A stretch of DNA of 64,000 bases from Dendrobium chrysotoxum (GCA_019925795.1 CM034315.1:27633867-27697866), one strand, 5' to 3'. Shown: positions 20,549 through 32,697, counted from the first letter of the stretch. Numbers and translations: made by a program. Notes: generated by a model from the sequence alone, not told the origin.

Positions 20549-21618
20549 CTAGTAAAATGGGGGATCCTGATCAGATGGAGGAGGAGGTGGTGGCTGAAAA
20601 AAGCTATGGAGAGTGGAAAATTATTCGCCAAACCAGGCCATATCCTGGTCATGCTACTGTTATTGCTGGGCTACAAAGGTATTGAAGCAGTTGACATCCT
20701 CAGCATGCTACTACTCCTAGGCAACTGCGTAGGAGTCAAAGCATGCCTCCCACTGGTCAAACTTGTGCACCAAGTGATCTAATGGTGATTCGATGTGGAG
20801 AGGAGCAGGTGTAGCAGGTTCAGGAACAACTTCTTCCTCTTCTCCCTCAATATCCGATGCGTGCTACGGATGAAGTCAAGTACTGTGAAGAACATGGAAG
20901 GAGTTATTGGTGTAGAAGGAAGGACTGATATCAGTTGGAATCAGATATAGCAGATTGTACTTAGTTTCAAGAGCATAGGTAATTAGGTGGCCTAAGGCTA
21001 GGTAGGGGCATCTCATGTGGCCCGAATCCCTAATACTAGTGAGGTGTTTGATGTAGCGAAAGATGAGGTCAGTTGCATTGAAAACATGATGGGCCATAAT
21101 GTAATAGGTAGTCATGGAGAGCAAGGGGGTAATACGGATGCGATCTCCAGCCTTTGGAATGATAGAGGAGAAAATGACATGCTAGATTGTCCTAGCATCC
21201 TTGACTAATGAAGTGCAGGCATTATCATTCTAATCGGCATTAGTGTTCCTAAGAAAGTGATTGATGACACTCCAGTCAAAATTAGGATCAAAGGACATAA
21301 GGTGGAGTTCATCACCATTAATTAAAAGTTGGAAAATATCATGAAAGTCTTGGGTGGTGAGTTTGACAGGCGGCGATTAACAAAGGAGCGGAGTAAGAGG
21401 AATCAATATGAAGATTTGCGAAGAGAACAAGGAGAAGCTCGCTACTAAATGGAAAAGTGAGTGTCAGGATAAATTTGAGGGAAGTGTGGGAAAAAAGGTC
21501 AAGTACCGGATATGTGAGTGTGAGGGGGTTGATGATCGGCTACATCAGGAAAGCAGGGATTGACATTTCCCTGAGAATAACTAGCACCCTGGTGCCTAGA
21601 ACATATTCCACCAACCAT
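20549..21618 (-). pseudogene. Element C ORF3 (degraded)
   Basis: The stop is at 20549-20551. The tail reads WFGE*FSTLHSFFQPPPPPP then SDQ, matching the element A tail. The segment at 20876-21124 (YLALGHLITYALETKYNLLYL) matches A's NLALGHVIGYILDAKYQLHYS, so the two are true homologues. The likely start at 21618 (MVGGICSRHQ) is less certain. Several stops and frameshifts break it. Confidence 0.75.
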
Positions 21619-21677
21619 GAGAAGATGATTTGAGTAAGGAGTGAAGAGGAGTGGTGAAAAAAGAGTGAAAATTGGCT

Positions 21678-22111
21678 GTTTAAAAAGAATTCAGCCGGAT
21701 CGTGCAGGACTATCGCAGGATCATCCAGGACGATCACAGGATCGTTGAGGATGCTAGGAGCAATAATGGCATCCGGGACGATTGGTCAAAAAGGCAGTTG
21801 GATCATGCAGGATGATCAAAAATCATCTAGGATGATTAGACACAGGTGATCATCCTAAGGAGTCAAGCTGGACGACTATTGACAAAAAGTATCGTCCAGG
21901 GTAATTCGGTTGATCGTCTAGGATGATATCTAATAAATAAATCAGACGGGCTGAATTTGAATCATCCAGCTGCTGCCACGGGGATCATCTAGGATGATGA
22001 GGTGTTTCATCCAGGATGATCACCAATAATTAGTTCAAATCAGTTGCTGGATCAAGAGGGGGATGATTTGATCATATCGTCCAGGATGATGTATGGATCA
22101 TCCAGGATGAT
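21678..22111 (-). promoter_or_regulatory. Putative internal promoter of element C ORF3
   Basis: Same layout as element A: palindromes upstream of ORF3 in sense at 21699-21713, 21802-21816, 21822-21836, 21891-21905, 21913-21927, 22076-22090 and 22097-22111. Starts within pairs are 20-22 bp apart. A weak TATA-like TTTTTAAAC lies at 21678-21686 between array and ORF3. The arms are the GTCC/GGAC type, as in this element's LTR. Confidence 0.55.
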
Positions 22112-23465
22112 GTGACCAAAAATTAAAAAAGATGAAGGATGGAGAGGAATGATCAGGGATCCCAAAACATAAAAAAAGAAAAAACAAAATCAAATCAAAG
22201 ATAAAGAAAAAAATTGAAACAAATAAAAACATTAAAAAACTTTTTTTGTTGTTAATTTTTTTTATTTTTTTTTCAAATCGATCTGCTCCAGTAAATCAGA
22301 ATTTTCCTTAATTTTTAATTCAAAAGCCAATAAGAAGAAAATCAACAAAGCTAAAATTCAGAAAAAGTTAGAAAATCAACTTTCATAACTCTTACCTCAG
22401 ACACCTTACATATTCAAATTTCTTTCAAACAAAAGTCTAATTCAGAAGAGAAGAAATTAGATTTGAAAAGAGATCTTTTCAAGCCTCGTTCCAGAAAAAT
22501 ATCTGATAAAATAGTATTACAAAGTAAGGAATCAAAAATCCTGATTTTCAATATCAAGCTTGTAAAAATATTAAGTGGCGCATGAATTTTTCTAAGACAT
22601 TTAAAGATCTGAAAGGAAAGAAAGCTTATTTCTTTGTGGGCTCATTTTGTGCCTCTTTTTTAATTTGTTTGGTGCACTTTGCACATCTTTTGATTTTTTG
22701 ATACACTTTGTGTATCTTTTCAATTTGGTGACATTGCATATCTTTTCAGCTTTGGGGTCATTTTTTATTTCTTTTCATTTTGGCACTTTTTGCGCATCTT
22801 TTACAAGCTTACTTCCTTTCATAATCTTTAAAAAATCTCAGTTGTGAAATTACCTTCCAGACATAAGAGAAGACAAAACTCACTCTCTATAATAAGGAGT
22901 AATTGATAGAATAAAAACTATACATCATATGATAAGTGTAATCACCTGATTAAGGAAAACATAACAATGATTCAAAGTTTTGAAAATACTACTCATATGA
23001 GGTAGATTACTGTAAGAAGATAAAGTAGATCTCTATTTCAAAAACCAACTATTTAATTTTTAAGAAGATTTTTATCCTAAAGAAACAATACACAACTAAA
23101 GGAGTTAGAGGAAGAAAAATAATCATCAATGTTTCTTCCCTTTAACAGATTCAGAGGAGTCAATCACTGCTTACAAGCTTCCAAATAAAAACAACAAGGC
23201 AAAACTTTCAGTTAGAAATCTAGTTTATCAGCAGTAGTGAGTAGTGATTTGATTCTGAAGAAATTAAATAGTAAATAAATAAAATCAAGAGGAAACATGT
23301 AAAAAGAAGGAACCAAATTCGATAAGCAAATTAAACAAATTAAAAAAAATAGCAGGAAAATAAATAATCTAAAAAGAAAGAGATAATCAAATAAAAAAAA
23401 CTAACAGAAGCAAAATGAAAAATAAGAAATTCAGAAATCAGCAGTCATCAGATTCATGCATTTAT
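22112..23465 (-). other. AT-rich spacer between RNase H and ORF3 promoter of element C
   Basis: Non-coding, A-rich and very low in complexity. It contains the 28-bp repeat at 22636-22804. Element A has only about 165 bp here, so this spacer is either expanded in C or deleted in A. Confidence 0.6.
22636..22804. repeat. Imperfect tandem repeat, about 28-bp unit, six copies
   Basis: Units of the type TTTGGTGCACTTTGCACATC followed by TTTTCAATT recur six times with substitutions (GATACACTTTGTGTATC, GACATTGCATATC, GCACTTTTTGCGCATC). Several units have a short internal palindrome such as GTGCAC...GCAC. Confidence 0.75.
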
Positions 23466-24890
23466 GTCAATCACACCAAATCTGGTCCTCAAAATGCTGA
23501 ATGAGTCAAAGGCCAATGGTTTAGTAAAGATGTCAGCTAGTTGGTTTTCAGTTGCTACATGATGTAGCTCAATGTCCCCTTTTATAACATGGTCCCTAAT
23601 GAAGTGATGTGTTATGTCAATATGTTTGGTTCTTGAATGTTGGATAGGTTTCTTAGAGATGCAGATGGCACTAGTGTTATCACATAGAACTGAAATTATG
23701 CCAATAAGTAATCCTAGATCTAGAACCTGTTACTTCAACTAAAGGACTTAGGCCACACAACTTCCTAAGGCAATGTACTCAGCTTGAGCAGTGGAAAGTG
23801 CTACAGAATTTTATTTTCTATTAGACCAGGAGACTAAAGACTATCCGATGAATTGGCATGTTCTTGAATTACTCTTTCTATCCACCCTACACCCTGCAAA
23901 ATTAGAATCAGAATATCCAATAATGTCAAAAGAAGTGTTGTACCTAGGATACTAGAGTCCTAAGATTGGGGTCCTTAAGAGATATCTAAGGATTCTCTTA
24001 ACTACAGTCAGGTGGGATTTCTTAGGATCAGCTTGAAAACTAGCACAAAGATAAACATTAAACATGATATTAGGTGGACTAGCAGTTAGGTAAAGCAATG
24101 ATCCTTATCTAACTGGACACTAGAACTTATGGGAGTGTTTATTGGCTTGGCTTTATCCATTTCATATTTCTTCAAGATGTCCTTAAATTGATTGATTGAT
24201 AAAAGTTCCATCATCCATGCCTTATGCTAAATCCCAAAAAGTAGGACAACTCTCCCATCATACTTATCTCAAACTCCTTACTCATTATTTTGGAAAAATC
24301 ATCAACTAAGTTTTTATCAGAAGATCCAAAAAGTATATCATCAATATAGATCTAGACAGAAAAAGGATTGTGTATACGCACCCCTTAATATACTCTCTTT
24401 CTAATAGGAATGTGTGAAGCCTCTTATACCAAGCTCTGGGTGCCTGTTTCAATCCATATAAGGCCTTTTTTAATTTGTAAACATGATTAGGATATTGGGA
24501 ACTATCAAAACCTGGGGGTTGCTCTACAAAGACATCTTCCATTTAAAAAGGCACTCTTGACATCCATTTGAAAAAGCTTAAATCCCTTATAATAGGTAAA
24601 GGCTAGTAGCACCTAAATGGCTTCCAATCTTGCTACAGGGGCAAAGGTCTCCTCAAAATCAATCCCTTATATTTGGTTGTACTCCTTAGCCACCAATCTT
24701 GGCTTATTCCTGACCACCACACCAGATTCATTCATTTTATTCTTAAAGACCCCATTGGTTCCTACTACACTTTAATCCTTAAGTCTTTCTACCAACTCAC
24801 AAACATCATTTCTCACAAATTGATTAAGTTCCTCTTGCATAGCTAAGATCCAAAATTTATCAAAAAGGGCTTGATGATTTTGGTGGGTTC
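23466..24890 (-). pseudogene. Element C RT and RNase H
   Basis: RNase H end: LADIFTKPLAFDSFSILRTR near 23490, CDNTSAICISKKPIQHSRTK near 23650, and ALSTAQAEYIALG near 23780. RT: FVEQPPGFDSSQYPNHVYKL and ALYGLKQAPRAWYKR at 24306-24542, and V*IYIDDILFGS near 24320-24350 with the Gln before YIDD changed to TAG. Catalytic IDD is kept. Frameshifts and stops are scattered, with small deletions such as near 24105. Confidence 0.9.
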
Positions 24891-25250
24891 AGTCATTGAG
24901 ATAAAAATAGAATCGTTTACTTCCTTCCTAAGTCCATGCCTAGTTTTAACACCTTTAGAAGGGTCTCCTAAGATCAATTCTTTAGGATGACTCAAAGAAT
25001 ATCTCTAATCTCTAGGCAAATTATTTTTAGGTTCTACCATTTCCTCCAGATTTGCATTTTTAACTCATTGGGTAATCTCTCCTACTTCTTCTTCTTCCTC
25101 AACTCTAGACTTCTTAGGATCAGATTCATCAAACACCACATGAGTAGTCTCCTCCACCACCAATGTCCTCCTATTAAACACCCTAAAGGATTTCCCCATA
25201 CTTAAATATCCTAAGAACACTCCTTCATTTGATTTTGGGTCAAATTTTCC
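24891..25250 (-). pseudogene. Element C RT-integrase linker
   Basis: Acidic and serine-rich linker of pol in sense (a run of Glu codons, EEEEVGE, near 25085), with stops. It corresponds to the part of element B lost around its C insertion. Confidence 0.6.
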
Positions 25251-25870
25251 TAAGGATTATTTCTCATTGTTAAGAATGAATAACTTACAGTTAAAGACAT
25301 GAAGGTGGGATAGGTTTGGAGTTCTACCCTTAATGATCTCATAGGATATCTTATTCAGATTGGATCTAACATTCACCCTATTCAACACATAACAGGCTAT
25401 GTTCACCGCTTCTGCCCAAAAGTATTTTGGAAGTGAATACTCAAAAAGTATGGCTCTAGTGGCTTCCACCAAGGTTCTATTCTTTCTTTCAGCTACCCCA
25501 TTCTGTTGAGGGGTCCTAGGAGCTAAAAAGTTATGGCTAATCTCTTGCTCCTCACAGATTGTTCCAATTTTCACATTTTTAAACACCCCACCATGATCAC
25601 TATAGATAGTCAAGATCTCACAACCTAACTTCTTCTGAATCTAAGTAGAGAAAGATTTAAATTCATAAAATGACTCAAATTTATGTGACAGAAATCTAAT
25701 CCAAGTGAACCTCAAGTAATCATCGACAATCACAAATCCATAGACTTTCCCCCCTAAGCTGGCAGTGCTAATGGGTCCAAAGAGATCCATGTGAAGGACT
25801 TCTAAAGGTCTAGAGGTGTTGATGTCCTTAATGGAGTGGAAAGAGGATTGGACTTGCTTTATTAACTAAC
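25251..25870 (-). pseudogene. Element C integrase core
   Basis: The open part 25257-25613 reads TIYSDHGGVFKN (second catalytic Asp) and FLAPRTPQQNGVAERKNRT (catalytic Glu), followed by YFWAEAVNIACYVLNR. The first Asp region (VDDYLRFTWI) lies near 25690-25730. All three DDE residues are present, but stops and frameshifts (near 25620-25690 and 25865) break the chain. Confidence 0.9.
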
Positions 25871-26400
25871 AGGCATCGCACAGGTGGTCTTTAGTGAACT
25901 TAAGCTTGGGGACACCTCTAACTAAGTCCTTTTGGGTGACTCTTCTAAGGGTTTTCATGTTGGCATGATATAATCTCCTATGCCACAACCAAGACTCATC
26001 AGCAGCAATTTTTAAGAAAAATGAAGTAGCACATTCAATATTATTTAAATCGAGCATGTTGACATTGTTGATCCTCTTGCCCTGTAAAATAGTGTTATTA
26101 TTTAAGCTTATAATGCATGTATTTTCCATGAACTTGATGCTGAACACTTTGTCTCAGAGTTGACTGATGTTGAGCAGATTGTGTTTCAGTCTATCTACAA
26201 GCAGAATATTTTCAATTGAAAGGTTCCTGGAGTTTTTAATTATACCTGCACCTACCACTTTCCTGGTGGTGTTGTCTCCAAGAGTGACCTTGCCTCCAGC
26301 CCTGGCCTCCAGCGAAATAAATTAATTTGCATCTCCAGTCATATGTCATGAGCATCCGTTGTCCAGGTACCATATGCTCTCACGAGGTCTTGTGTGAGAG
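25866..26400 (-). pseudogene. Element C protease and integrase HHCC region
   Basis: HHCC zinc-binding residues are in WLWHRRLYHAN ... DHLCDAC at 25866-26147. The protease block near 26340-26390 reads WYLDNGCS*HMTGD, so the catalytic DSG is DNG and a stop follows. Element B carries DNR at the same site. Confidence 0.85.
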
Positions 26401-28227
26401 CACACCTACAAAATCATCAAATGTTAGATTTAAGAAACCAAACAGGTTTGGGTTCCTTCTTATGAAAAGAAGAATGTAATGCATGCGTGCTATGCTATGA
26501 ATCATATAATTCATGCCTCCACACCCAATATGTACTACGATGAACAGTGCAGGTGTGGGAGATGTGTCCTAGCATGCCACATGAAAAATATCTAACACCA
26601 GGAAAATGATTAACTAATCTATGTAGGTGATAGTGCCTCTTCCTAGGTTTGAATGATGCATATTTTGATGATTTTGAATGAACTTCCTCAAGTGATGGAG
26701 GTATATAAAATTATGCAAATGTAGGAGGTGTTTCATTTTTCTCAAATACACTGATTTTTACACTTAGAAATTCATTTTCCTTTTTGATACTTATAATTTC
26801 AAATTTCAAATAGTACTCACTACTATTTAACTTACATGTCATGGTGTCTAGTTCTTTAAAAGCTCTTTCTAAATCAACATGCGATGCTTTCAATGAATCA
26901 TTCTCAATAATATATTCAGAATGCTTTTTATTTAACTCATCAAATTCATCAAGTAATGACATGTGATTGATGTCAAGTGTAGAATGATCCTTAATCAGAA
27001 CTTTATGCTCTTTTTCTAAGTTTAAGAATTCCAATTTTAGGCTAGCATGCATTTTCTTAAGTTTCCTATATGATGAATGAATTTTCTCAAAAACATCAAG
27101 TAATTAATCATAGGTCAGTTTACATATATCTTCTTGATCAGACTGCCATGATGTTCATCCACCATTAAACACAAGTTTGTAGTCTCCTCCTCAGCTTCAA
27201 TCTCAGAAGAGTCAGATGTAGAGTCCATCTAGAAGGCCTTTTGGATCTTCTTCTTATCCTTTCTGAAATTGGGTTTCTCCTTACCCTTCTCCTTGCTTGG
27301 GTGAGCCTTAAATGTAGGACAATCAGCTTTTATATATCGATGCTTCCTGCTTTCAAAATAAACTATATCAGAAGAACCTTTAAAATTTTTGCTACTCTTA
27401 CCTTTGTTCCACTTCTGAAAGTTCTTGTGTTTCTTCCTTAGAAAGCTTTTGAATTGCCTAGTGATTAAGGCAACATCATCGATATCAGACCTGAAAGTAT
27501 CAGTATCCATATCATTGGCCTTCAGCACCACAGTTTTCTCTTTCTTCTTCTCACCTACATCATGCTGTCTTTGGTTCACTCCTTGCTCGTAAGCAACTAG
27601 CGATCCAAGTAAGTTATCAATAGAATAATTGTTCAAATCTTTTGATTTAGTGATAACAGTTATCTTGGTATCATAGGAAGAGGGCAAACATCTCAAAATT
27701 TTATTAACTTTTTCATAGTTGGTGAGTTCTCTTCCTAAGGCATGCAACGAGGTGACGATTTGTGTGAACCTAGTGTACATTTCAGAAATTGATTCACTAG
27801 GTTTCATGCGAAAGAGTTTATAGTCATGAAGTAAAATATTCAACCTGGACTGTTTAACTTTAGATGTACCTTCATATGTAATTCATAATCTATCCCAAAT
27901 TTCTTTGACAGAAGTGCAAGTGGAGACACACTTGAAATCCTCAGATTTTAAAGCACAGAAAAAATAGTTCAAGCATTTTGCATTCAATTGTGCTAAATCA
28001 CGATCATCAAAAGTCTATTCAGCAAACGTGAGTTCAGTTTTAATGCCATTAATAATGCTATGAGGTGCATCATAACCATTTTTAACAAGCATCCAAATAC
28101 GATAATCTATAGACTATAAAAAGGTGGACATGCTATTTTTCCAAAAATCAAAAGGTATGTTATTAAACAAAGATGGATAAGTAATAAAATAACCTTTAGT
28201 AGTATTTCTATTACCAAAGTTAGCCAT
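26401..28227 (-). pseudogene. Element C gag
   Basis: The start at 28227 (MANFGNRNTTKGYF) matches element A. The UBN2-type core is open at 27229-27843 (ILLHDYKLFRMKPSESISEMY, NLLGSLVAYEQGVNQRQ). The first knuckle is damaged (YFESRKHRYIKADC). A coiled coil is open at 26711-27052. The second knuckle near 26570 reads RYFSCGMLGHISHTC and has lost its first Cys (to Tyr). About 44 nt separate the ATG from the PBS. Confidence 0.88.
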
Positions 28228-28271
28228 GGATCGAATTCAAAAGTTTTTCAAAACTAGATTTTATGAATCCC

Positions 28272-28283
28272 GCTCTGATACCA
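28272..28283 (-). other. Primer binding site of element C
   Basis: Sense TGGTATCAGAGC, identical to element A, two bases from the LTR. Confidence 0.93.
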
Positions 28284-28285
28284 CT

Positions 28286-29460
28286 TGAAAGTTCATTTGG
28301 GATGTTAAGCTCTTATAAACTAGCCCGAGGCTAACTAAGAGGGGGGATGAATTGGTAATTTTAAAAATTCATGAGCAAAATGGTTTAGAAAATCTTTCTT
28401 GAATGTTTTAAAATAGTTACAGTTTTGTGATGATGTGCAGATGTTCAACAATAATAAAATAATAATCATAATCACACGATCATCAACAAAAATATAAATA
28501 CAAAAAATAATCAAAAAGAACACACTAGATTTTATAGTGGTTCGGTCAACTTGACCTACGTCCACTCCCCAAAGCCTCCCCTCCGTGTATTGCACTAATA
28601 CTAAGTGACTCTCCTTCTTATCCCGCAGCAAGGTGGATAAGCCTATATAAAAACTCCTTTCCACCAACTCGATGAGGCAGAGAACCCGGACTCCTTTCGC
28701 TTCCTCCTAAAGCAGGCAGAGCACCTTACCTCCTTTTACTTCCTCGTAAAGCAGGCAAAGAACCTTGATCTTCTTACCGACGATCCTTCCATGGTGACAC
28801 TAAGTATAAGAGACGACGACCGGAGAAGATGACTCAGATCCTTGCTTGGAGCAACTATTGTGAACACTTCACAAACTCCCCCTCACAAGATCTTCACTCT
28901 CACCCAAGCTCTCTTGCTCTCTCTCAGGTAAGCAAATTGGCAAAAGATCTCAATGATAGAAGATAAGAGATCGTAAATAGTAGGGCTAAAAAATTATCCT
29001 AAATTTTAACTAGTCGACAAAGATTATCCAGGACGATCGATAGATCATCCTGTACGATCAGTATAAAATCACACATATCAGCCTGCACAATTGGGTTCCT
29101 CTGGATGATTAGAAGACAAAATTTATTCAGATCATCCCGTACGATTCTGTAATCATCCGGGATGATTTGTGTAAATCAAAAATTTCATCCAGAGGATAGC
29201 TCGGGTTATCCAGGGAAACTTATGCTGGATGATCTCAAAATGACTTGATCGTCCAGGATGATATCTCTATTATCTTGTATGATTAGTTCAAAAATGCTAA
29301 TATCATCCTGCAAACTATTCAGGTCATCCAGGGCAACTTATGCTTGATGATAAAAAATGACTTGATCATCCAAGATGATATAGATACCATCCTGTACGAT
29401 TAGTTCAAAAATGGGAATATCATCCAGCACATTAATATCGATATAATCATGTACGATCAA
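28286..29460 (-). repeat. Element C 5' LTR, truncated
   Basis: Begins TGAAAGTTCATTTGGG and aligns with 18588 onward, including the conserved block 28531-28570 and the hairpin-repeat units near 28670-28760. The TATA-like box is weakened (CGTAAATA, 28972-28979). Palindromes start at 29023-29037 and 29044-29058. The alignment ends near 29430-29460, where element B pol begins. Confidence 0.85.
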
Positions 29461-29466
29461 ACATCA

Positions 29467-30300
29467 TATTCTACCCTTTTCTTAAGATTTGTAGATTCTA
29501 CTCCTTGGGTGACTTCTACAACCTATTCTTCTTCTATCCTAGTCCCTCTAGAATTATCATATTCATCAATTATAATATGAATGGTCTCCTGAACTATTAG
29601 TATTCTTTTATTGAAGACTCTATCGGATTTCCTAACACTTGAGTAACCTAGAAACACTCCTTCATCCGATTTTGGATCGAACTTCCCTAGTTGAGACGTC
29701 TCATTATATAGAATAAACACTTTGCATCCAAAGACATGAAGGTGAGAGAGGTTGGGTGTCCTACCCTTCAAGATTTCATAGGGTGTCTTGTTCACCTTAG
29801 ATCTAAGATTTATCCTATTTAGAACATAACAGGCTATATTCACAGTTTCTACCCAAAAGTGTTTAGGAAATGAGTATTCAACTAACATGGCTCTAGTGGC
29901 TTCTACCAGGGTCCTGTTCTTCCTTTCAGCTATCCCATTTTACTAAGGGGTCCTAGGAGTTAAAAAATTATGATCTATTCCATGCTCTTTATAGAAAGAT
30001 TTAAAATTTGCATTCTTAAATTCTCCACCATGGTCACTATGAATTGTTATAATCTCACAACCTAGCTTCCTCTGAGTCCAAGTGGAAAAGGATCTAAACT
30101 CCTCGAATGATTCACTTTTATGAGATAAAAATCAAACCCAAGTAAATCTCAAATAATCATCAACTATAACATACCCATAGACTTTCCATCCTAGGCTTGA
30201 AGTGCTGATAGGTCCAAAGAGATCCATGTGAAGGACTTCTAAGGGTTTTCTAGTGATAAGGTCTTTGATTGAGTGAAAGGAGGATTTGACTTGCTTTCTT
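29467..30300 (-). pseudogene. Element B integrase core
   Basis: Resumes after element C. The open part 29523-29888 covers YSFPKHFWVETVNIACYVLN to GVFLGYSSVRKSDRVFNKR. Upstream in sense are IHSDHGGEFKN and FLTPRTP**NGIAERKNRT. The two Gln codons before Asn-Gly are stops (TAG TAA). The first Asp region, VDDYLRFTWV, is at about 30130-30180. Confidence 0.88.
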
Positions 30301-30830
30301 AGCTGACAGGCATAACACAGGTGGTCCTTAGTAAACTCTAATTTGGGGACACCTCTCACTAAGTCATTTTGGGTGATCTTCCTAAGGCTTTTCATGCTTG
30401 CATGACATAATCTCCTTTGCCACAACCATGATTCATTAGCAATTATTTTTAAGTAAATAGCAATATCAGCTTTAAAGCAATTTAGATCTAGCATGTAAAC
30501 ATTATTGATCCTTTTTTCCTACAAAATAATTTTATCATTTAAGCTTATAATGCAGTAAGTTGGCAGAAATTTTATACTTAAGCCTTTATCATAGAGCTGG
30601 CTGATGCTGAGCAGATTTCGTTTCAGTCCATCTATAAGCAAAACATTATCAATGATGAATTTTTTTGAATCACCAATTATACCGGATCCTACCACTCTCC
30701 TGGTGGTGTTGTCTCCATGTGTTACCTTGCCTCCTACCCTAATCTCTAGTGAAATGAATTCATTTGCATCTCCAGTCATATGCCTTGAGCATCTATTATC
30801 CAGGTACCACATACTCTGACGATGCCTTTA
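30301..30830 (-). pseudogene. Element B protease and integrase HHCC region
   Basis: HHCC region in WLWQRRLCHAS ... DHLCYACQLRK at 30132-30494: the first His is Gln and one Cys of the pair is Tyr. The protease block at the start of 30519-30812 reads MWYLDNRCSRHMTGD, so DSG is DNR. Confidence 0.85.
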
Positions 30831-32638
30831 TGAGAGCACACCTACAAAATCATCAAATATCATATTTGAGAACCAAAATAGGTTTGGGACCCTTGTGATG
30901 AAAAGAAGAATGAGATGCATGCATGCTATGCTATGAATTTTGCACTTTTGGTCTCCACACCCAATGTGTACTATAATAAATGGTGCAAGTGTGGGAGATA
31001 TATCCTAGCATGCCACAAGAAAAATATCTAACTCCAGGAAAAGGGTTAACTAATCTATATGGGTGATGATGCCTCTTCTTAGGTTTGGATGATGCATACT
31101 TTAATGATTATCTATGAAATTCTTTAAGTGATGGTGGTTTTTTATCTTTCATGAAAGCAACTAATTCAGTATCAAAAAAATTTTCTTGAATTTTCTAGAA
31201 TTAAATTTTCCATTCTCCATGCATGCTCCCTACTCTCTAAATTAGATGTAAGAATTTTTAATTTCTCGAATGCAATTTCTAATTCAACAAGTGATTTTTT
31301 TAATGAATCAAGCTTAGTGATTAAATTAGAATGCTTTTTATTTAATTCATCAAATTCATCTAATAAAGCCATGTGATTGCTATCAGAGTGGAGTGATATT
31401 TCCTTAAGCAATCATGCTCTTTATGTATATTTAAAAATTCAACTTTGAGGCTAGCATGTGCTTTATTAAAGCTTCCTATATAAAGAATAAATTCTCTTAG
31501 AAACTTTAAATAATTGATCAAATGTAAGCTCACATACCTCTTCTTGATCAGACCGATTAAGATGATCATCAGCCATTAAACACAGGTTTGTTACCTCCTC
31601 TTCTAGTTCAGTTTCAGTGGAGTCTGATGCTGAGTCTGCCAAGAGTGTCGTTTGGATCCTTTTCTTGTCCTTTCTAAACTTAGGTTTTTCATCACCCTTT
31701 TCCTTGCTTGGGTGGGCTTTCAAAGTTGGGCAATCTGACTTCAGATGCCCTGGCTTCCTGCATTCAAAATAGATAACATCAAAAGAAACTTTAGGATTTT
31801 TATTACTCATACTTTTATTCCATTTCTGATAATGCTTTTGTCTTTTCCTTAAGAAGCTTTTAAATTATCTTATTATTAAAGCAAACTCATCATCAGTCAA
31901 ACTAGAAGGATCAGTGTTAGAACCATTAGCCTTCAAGGCTACAGTTTTCTCCTTTTTCTTATAATTTGCATCAAGTTGCCTTAGGCTCACTCCTTGCTCG
32001 AAAACAATTAGTGATCCAAGTAAGTTATCAATTGAATAAGTATTTAGATCCATAGATTCAATATTGGCAGTAATTTTTGCATCAAAGGAAGAAGGTAAAC
32101 ATCACAAAATCTTGTTTACTTTTTCATAGTTTATAAGTTCTCTTCCTAAGGCATGTAAAGAAGTAACAATCTGAGTAAACCTAGTATACATTTTAGAAAT
32201 TGATTCACTTGATTTCATGCGGAAGAGTTTGTAGTCATGAAGTAAAATGTTCAGCCTTGATTATTTAACTTTAGTTGTTCCTTCTTAAGTTATGTATAAT
32301 CTATCACAAATTTCTTTTCCAGTAGAATAAGTAGAGACACACATGTAATCTTTAGATTTTAATGCATAAAAGAAATAGTTCAGACATTTGGTATTCAGTT
32401 GTGCTAAATCTCTATCATCTTAAGTCCATTTAGTAAAAGGTAATTTAGTTTTAATGCCATCTACTAATCTAAAAGCTACAGAATATCCATTATTAAGAAG
32501 CATCCACATGCAATAATCAATTAATTATAAAAAGGTGGACATGCGAGTTTTCTAGAAATCAAAAGGTATATTATCAAAAAGTGGTGGTCGTGTGATTGAT
32601 TATCATTCCAAGGTGTTGCGGTTATTAAAGTTAGCCAT
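30831..32638 (-). pseudogene. Element B gag
   Basis: Start at 32638 (MANFNN), with stops soon after. The core near 31865-32250 includes NLLGSLIVFEQGVSLRQ at 31865-32053. The first knuckle at 31466-31810 reads YFECRKPGHLKSDC (first Cys to Tyr). The coiled-coil part covers 31172-31569 in two frames. The second knuckle near 31005-31030 is degraded. Confidence 0.85.
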
Positions 32639-32683
32639 TGATTGAAATTCAAGAGTTTTCCAAAACTTAATTTTATGAATCCC

Positions 32684-32695
32684 GCTCTAATACCA
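32684..32695 (-). other. Primer binding site of element B
   Basis: Sense TGGTATTAGAGC, one C-to-T change from the intact site, two bases from the LTR. Confidence 0.88.
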
Positions 32696-32697
32696 CT

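Larger units (their letters stand above)
18588..29460 (-). mobile_element. Ty1/copia element C, nested in element B
   Basis: 3' LTR 18588-20270, PPT, ORF3 remnant, palindrome spacer, RNase H, RT, integrase, protease, gag, PBS and 5' LTR from 28286. The 5' LTR breaks off near 29460, about 500 bp short of the partner, and B pol sequence follows. A deletion has removed the LTR end and adjoining B sequence, so the right target duplication is lost. This is the most complete copia copy in the window but has many stops. Confidence 0.88.
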
